From Spirochaetota bacterium (GTDB lineage: Bacteria > Spirochaetota > UBA4802 > UB4802): 8,054 nucleotides of DNA. The position numbers and the translations under genes are program-made. Under the pieces are notes generated by a model. The model made no database searches. It worked only from the letters and a program-made list of their open reading frames with translations, and was not told the DNA's origin. The first letter of the stretch is position 1. Every line of letters begins with the position of its first letter. This document shows, piece by piece, positions 5,237 through 8,054 of the stretch. The stretch covers positions 1-8,054 of the forward strand of contig JAKPOE010000012.1 in the NCBI GenBank assembly GCA_029548025.1, read 5' to 3'.

Positions 5237-5291
5237 CAACTTCCGTAAAAATCTATCTCTAAAATATATACAGTAAAAAACCATATAACAC

Positions 5292-5321
5292 TTGACGAAA
5301 ATCTTGCACAGGTAGTATCTT
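5292..5321 (+). promoter_or_regulatory. Promoter for the PTS EIIA-ruvB operon
   Basis: TTGACG (5292-5297) and TATCTT (5316-5321) are separated by 18 bases. Transcription would start near 5328, giving a short leader of about 35 bases. This also argues against translation starting at the TTG at 5330. Confidence 0.5.
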
Positions 5322-5362
5322 AGTTTAGATTGCTGTATGCGTGTATTTTTTTTGCAGGACCA

Positions 5363-5845
5363 ATGATTATTATGATTTTAACAGATTATTTAAATAAAAA
5401 GAATATTATTATCAATCCATCTGTTAAGGATAGATGGGAATTAATTGAGGCAATGCTCGACATGGCAATCAAGAATAAATCGCTGAAAGCAGAGCATCGT
5501 GATGCAATAAAAAAAACATTGTTTGAACGCGAAAAGTCCATGAGTACCGGGATTGGCAAGGGGGTTGCAATTCCGCATTGTAGCTGTCCCTATGTCGATG
5601 ATGTTGTTATGATCATGTCATTGAGCCAAAAAGGCATTAATTTTGATTCTATAGATAATCTACCGGTTCACATTGTTATTTTACTTATTGTTCCCAAGGA
5701 TAAAATATCACAACATATCAAAACACTGGCTAATATTGCCAAGCTCATGAATGATGATAGTTTACGTGAATCGCTCATTGGTGCTAAGGATGTTCAGGAC
5801 ATTATAAAGATTTTAAAAGAGTATGAAAAAAAAGGAAGAAAATAA
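5363..5845 (+). CDS. PTS EIIA type-2 domain protein (fructose/nitrogen-type EIIA)
   Basis: A single EIIA domain of 160 residues fills the protein. The phosphoryl-accepting site is [11 protein letters not shown] (62-72) with His72 in the family position, and the second conserved His is in [10 protein letters not shown] (H118). Such stand-alone EIIA proteins either pass phosphate to sugar EIIBC units or, as in PtsN, act as regulators; with no EIIB, EIIC or sugar enzyme nearby, a regulatory role is more likely here. I start at ATG 5363, preceded by AGGA (5356-5359, short spacing). ATG 5372 is a possible alternative; the frame extends upstream to a TTG at 5330, which would add an unlikely hydrophobic tail right at the predicted transcription start. 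The 3' end overlaps ruvB by 23 bases, implying translational coupling. Confidence 0.88.
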   Translation: MIIMILTDYLNKKNIIINPSVKDRWELIEAMLDMAIKNKSLKAEHRDAIKKTLFEREKSMSTGIGKGVAIPHCSCPYVDDVVMIMSLSQKGINFDSIDNLPVHIVILLIVPKDKISQHIKTLANIAKLMNDDSLRESLIGAKDVQDIIKILKEYEKKGRK

Positions 5846-6866
5846 TAACCCGGGCATTATCTCACCATTATCACTGGATGAAGAAGATTTTGAGAAAAAA
5901 TTACGCCCTCAACGTCTCAGTGAGTTTATAGGACAGAAGCAGTTAACCGAAAACTTACGTGTATTTATTGAATCGGCAAAATTACGGAAAAAGCCACTGG
6001 ACCATGTTTTGCTTGCAGGGCCTCCAGGACTGGGCAAAACCACACTGGCATTCATTGTTGCCAATGAGCTGGGCGTTAATATTAAAGCTACTTCGGCACC
6101 GGCAATAGAAAAGTCTGGCGATATGGCTTCACTTTTAACCAATCTGGAAGCAATGGATGTGCTTTTTATTGATGAAATTCATAGGCTTTCGCCAGCGATT
6201 GAAGAGCTTTTGTATAGCGCTATGGAGGATGGTGAGCTTGATATTATTTTAGGGCAGGGTGTTGGTGCAAAGAGCATAAAATTGCAACTTGCCCCCTTTA
6301 CCCTGATTGGCGCAACAACGCGCACAGGTCTTTTAACCTCAGCGTTGCGTGATAGGTTTGGTATACCGCTGCGTCTTGATTATTACGAGATAGATGATCT
6401 GGAAACTATTGCTTTACGAACCGCAGCAATAATAGGGTGTAGCATAGAAGAAGAAGCTGCACAGGAGATTGCAAGGCGTTCGCGTCGGACACCACGCATA
6501 GTCAATCGCCTTGTTAAGCGGGTGCTTGATTTTGCGATAGTTCATAAAAAGGATATGATTGATAAACAAATTGCCCTGTATGCTCTGGATAAACTTCATA
6601 TTGATATGCTGGGATTGGATGATATGGACAGAAAGATATTGTCCACCATTATTGATAAATATGACGGAGGCCCGGTGGGGATAAAGACGATAGCCATATC
6701 AATAGGTGAAGAGATTACAACGCTGGAAGATTTTTATGAACCATATCTGGTGCAGATTGGGATGCTCAAACGTACCCCGCGAGGAAGGGTTGCAGCACGC
6801 CTTGCGTATGAACATTTAGGGCTTGCCTATAAAGGGATAGAGGATATACAAACACTCTTTGAATAG
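5823..6866 (+). CDS. ruvB: Holliday junction branch-migration DNA helicase RuvB
   Basis: RuvB is the hexameric AAA+ motor that, with RuvA, drives branch migration of Holliday junctions during recombination and repair. The 347-residue length is normal. Visible motifs are Walker A GPPGLGKT (66-73), Walker B LFIDEIH (114-120), sensor 1 GATTR (163-167), the arginine-finger segment LRDRFG (175-180, R176), sensor 2 TPRIVNR (223-229) and the winged-helix tail with GGPVG (282-286) and RTPRGR (317-322). The start lies inside the end of the EIIA gene with only a weak AAGAG ribosome site, so expression probably depends on translation of that gene. ruvA and ruvC are not in the window, unlike the common ruvCAB cluster. 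The stop is one base from the end of the convergent yedF-like gene. Confidence 0.98.
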   Translation: MKKKEENNNPGIISPLSLDEEDFEKKLRPQRLSEFIGQKQLTENLRVFIESAKLRKKPLDHVLLAGPPGLGKTTLAFIVANELGVNIKATSAPAIEKSGDMASLLTNLEAMDVLFIDEIHRLSPAIEELLYSAMEDGELDIILGQGVGAKSIKLQLAPFTLIGATTRTGLLTSALRDRFGIPLRLDYYEIDDLETIALRTAAIIGCSIEEEAAQEIARRSRRTPRIVNRLVKRVLDFAIVHKKDMIDKQIALYALDKLHIDMLGLDDMDRKILSTIIDKYDGGPVGIKTIAISIGEEITTLEDFYEPYLVQIGMLKRTPRGRVAARLAYEHLGLAYKGIEDIQTLFE

Positions 6867-6867
6867 T

Positions 6868-7467
6868 TTATAGCTTTATAAGCTTATCTGCCATCATTAA
6901 TGTTTCAGTAATGGTATACATATTTGAGATAGTTCCCACTTTAAGCAGTTTTGTGCGTTTATAATACTCAAGGCAGGTACCACAATTGAGTATCTGTACC
7001 CCTTTTTTTTCAATCTGCTGGAGTGGTTGAATAACCGGTGAATCCTCGGTTGTTAAAAATATGCCCGAGTGAGCAAAGATTATGGTTGTTGGGCACACAT
7101 TGGCTTCGTTCATGGTGTTGATGAATGATTTCATGAGGAGCTGGCCTAGTTCAGTATCGCCCCTGCCAAATTCATTGCTGGTTATAAAAACAACAACATT
7201 TTTCCCATTATTCATTGATGATTGTAGTTTTGCTGAAGCAAACGGTTTGGCTTCTATTGCTTTATGCAATACAATAGTGAAGTAATCATCTTTTATACTG
7301 GTTTGTACACGGTATCCACTATGTTCGGCAAAACGGGTAACATTGCCCGCTGATGTTTGGCTGCTTACTAACACTTCCAGTTCGTCAGGGTTTTCATCCT
7401 CTATTGCAGATTTTGTCAATAGTACCGGCTGTGGGCATTCCAGTCCTCGAGCATCTATCGTTTTCAT
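6868..7467 (-). CDS. yedF: YedF-type TusA-DsrE fusion protein, selenium/sulfur relay
   Basis: I choose ATG 7467 because AAAAGGAGCC lies at good distance upstream and the TusA fold begins at once; the frame stays open to 7566 but that extension is hydrophobic and lacks a ribosome site. The 199-residue protein has an N-terminal TusA domain with the thiol motif GLECPQPVLLTK (8-19, Cys11), then a DsrE-like domain from about 88 (VVVFITSNEFGRGD) ending with NCGTCLEYY (161-169, Cys162 and Cys165). This two-domain layout is the family named sulfurtransferase-like selenium metabolism protein YedF, which co-occurs with selenium-utilisation genes; the biochemical reaction is not established. No selD, selA or selU is in view. 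It converges on ruvB and diverges from the FAD oxidoreductase. Confidence 0.92.
   Translation of the reverse strand: MKTIDARGLECPQPVLLTKSAIEDENPDELEVLVSSQTSAGNVTRFAEHSGYRVQTSIKDDYFTIVLHKAIEAKPFASAKLQSSMNNGKNVVVFITSNEFGRGDTELGQLLMKSFINTMNEANVCPTTIIFAHSGIFLTTEDSPVIQPLQQIEKKGVQILNCGTCLEYYKRTKLLKVGTISNMYTITETLMMADKLIKL
6872..6884. other. Small inverted repeat at the ruvB/yedF convergence
   Basis: AGCTT-TAT-AAGCT lies in the last codons of yedF just past the ruvB stop. It is too short and lacks a T-tract to be a convincing terminator, yet it is the only symmetric element between the two convergent genes. Confidence 0.2.
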
Positions 7468-7554
7468 ATAAAGGCTCCTTTTAAAAAAATTTTTAATTTT
7501 GCTATTGACCAATACATACGGAAATATGATATAAACAATAACTATCGCTCCAAT

Positions 7555-7585
7555 ATTGTAAATCATTGTAATTGTGATACAATTA
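7555..7585. promoter_or_regulatory. Phased ATTGTAA motifs and a 17-bp inverted repeat, candidate shared operator
   Basis: ATTGTAA occurs at 7555-7561 and again at 7565-7571, exactly ten bases on. It is followed by ATTGTGA (7571-7577) and its inverse ATACAAT (7578-7584). The last two form TAATTGT-GAT-ACAATTA (7569-7585), a perfect 7+3+7 inverted repeat. The cluster lies between the divergent yedF and FAD oxidoreductase genes, about 45 bases before the latter, so it could control either or both. The binding protein is unknown. Confidence 0.4.
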
Positions 7586-7629
7586 TTAATTAATGTTTTG
7601 TTTACAAACGTTTTTTTACAGGAATTGTA

Positions 7630-8054
7630 ATGGAAAAGATTTTTAAACGAGATTTTAAATATAGAGAAATACCTTATAACTATACCTCATTTTCAGACAA
7701 AGAGATTATAGTAAAATATTTTGATGCCCATACATGGGATTTAGTGGAAGCACTACGGGAAAAACGACGTACAGGCAGAAGTGCAAAATTGCTGTTTGAA
7801 AACATTGGAGACATCTTTATTATCGATAGAAACCCGTATATTCAGTTTGATATTATTGAAAATCCCACGAAATTAAAAAATCTGCAAAAGCGACATCAGC
7901 GAAGGCTTGCGACAGTCAAAGAAGGTGCTAATGGAGATGGGCAGGTTCTTGAATTGATTGATAAGATTGAAAAATTGGATGATACTGCTTTTAAAAAATT
8001 AAAAGAATGTAAAAAGCAGCAAGAAAAAATATTGAATAAATTAAAGCATATTAC
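7630..8054 (+). CDS. DUF3683-type FAD-linked oxidoreductase, N-terminal part only
   Basis: The frame from ATG 7630 is open to the window edge (141 codons). The ATG is preceded by AGGA six bases upstream. Residues 12-70 carry REIPYNYTSFSDKEI, then WDLVEALREKRRTGRSAKLL, then FENIGDIFIIDRNPYIQFD. I recognise this as the start of the DUF3683 domain found at the front of very large FAD/Fe-S oxidoreductases (GlcD-like FAD-binding domain followed by a ferredoxin and a CCG-type heterodisulfide-reductase-like part). Those proteins are predicted D-lactate or 2-hydroxyacid dehydrogenases; the catalytic domains lie beyond this window, so function is inferred. From about 80 onward the visible part becomes Lys/Glu-rich and probably helical. 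Confidence 0.8.
   Translation, partial: MEKIFKRDFKYREIPYNYTSFSDKEIIVKYFDAHTWDLVEALREKRRTGRSAKLLFENIGDIFIIDRNPYIQFDIIENPTKLKNLQKRHQRRLATVKEGANGDGQVLELIDKIEKLDDTAFKKLKECKKQQEKILNKLKHI

Larger units (their letters stand above)
4527..5291. other. Region without a convincing gene; decayed or foreign DNA then AT-rich leader
   Basis: From 4527 to about 4650 the DNA is GC-rich, with a short GCCCC-GCG-GGGGC hairpin (4576-4588) that lacks a T-tract and is at best a weak terminator for the rubrerythrin gene. From about 4680 to 5156 it holds the doubtful minus-strand frame and, on the plus strand, a frame broken by eight TGA codons. After about 5160 it becomes AT-rich core-like DNA with an inverted repeat at 5204-5236. 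Confidence 0.5.

Noticed and set aside
7468..7566. Longer yedF start adding 33 hydrophobic residues
   Set aside because: The ATG at 7467 has an excellent AAAAGGAG site and the TusA fold starts there; the extension covers the spacer and has no homology pattern I recognise.

Overview
The window looks like the chromosome of an AT-rich, anaerobic or microaerophilic Gram-negative bacterium. The evidence is a periplasmic tetraheme cytochrome c3-type protein, a rubrerythrin-like protein, two lipoproteins, a YedF-type selenium/sulfur-relay protein and the start of a DUF3683-type FAD oxidoreductase. A spirochaete, a desulfobacterial lineage or a related metagenomic lineage would all fit; the sequence alone does not settle which. 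Most genes sit in DNA of roughly 35-40% GC (a sampled 60-base line of the hemolysin III gene is about 35%). One gene, the rubrerythrin-like lipoprotein, is clearly different (sampled lines 57-67% GC).

Layout. Positions 1-1365, all on the minus strand: a zinc-dependent phospholipase C-like protein cut off by the window edge, the tetraheme cytochrome, and a MORN-repeat lipoprotein. The last two probably form one transcript from a good sigma70-like promoter at 1416-1444. Positions 1366-1673 hold no gene and end in a strong hairpin. Positions 1674-2462 (minus) hold an acyl-CoA thioesterase followed 12 bases later by cutA. Positions 2463-2646 are a divergent control region with a perfect 16-bp palindrome, followed by a hemolysin III/PAQR membrane protein on the plus strand (2647-3288) and its terminator.

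Positions 3289-5330 are the accessory part. They hold two copies of a short repeat, the broken C-terminal end of a transposase, the GC-rich rubrerythrin-like lipoprotein (3906-4526), and about 800 bases with no recognisable gene but with odd open-frame behaviour. I read this as a remnant of horizontal transfer.

Positions 5363-6866 (plus) return to AT-rich DNA: a PTS EIIA-type protein overlaps ruvB by 23 bases, so the two are probably translationally coupled. Convergent to ruvB, after one intervening base, is a YedF-type TusA-DsrE protein (minus). It diverges from the DUF3683-type FAD oxidoreductase at the right edge across a 162-base region with ordered ATTGTAA-like motifs.

No CRISPR array, tRNA, rRNA or intact mobile element was seen. 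I found no clearly new multi-gene system. The most unusual items are the predicted exported rubrerythrin in a foreign-looking island, the EIIA-ruvB coupling, and the small unexplained palindromes and repeats between genes.
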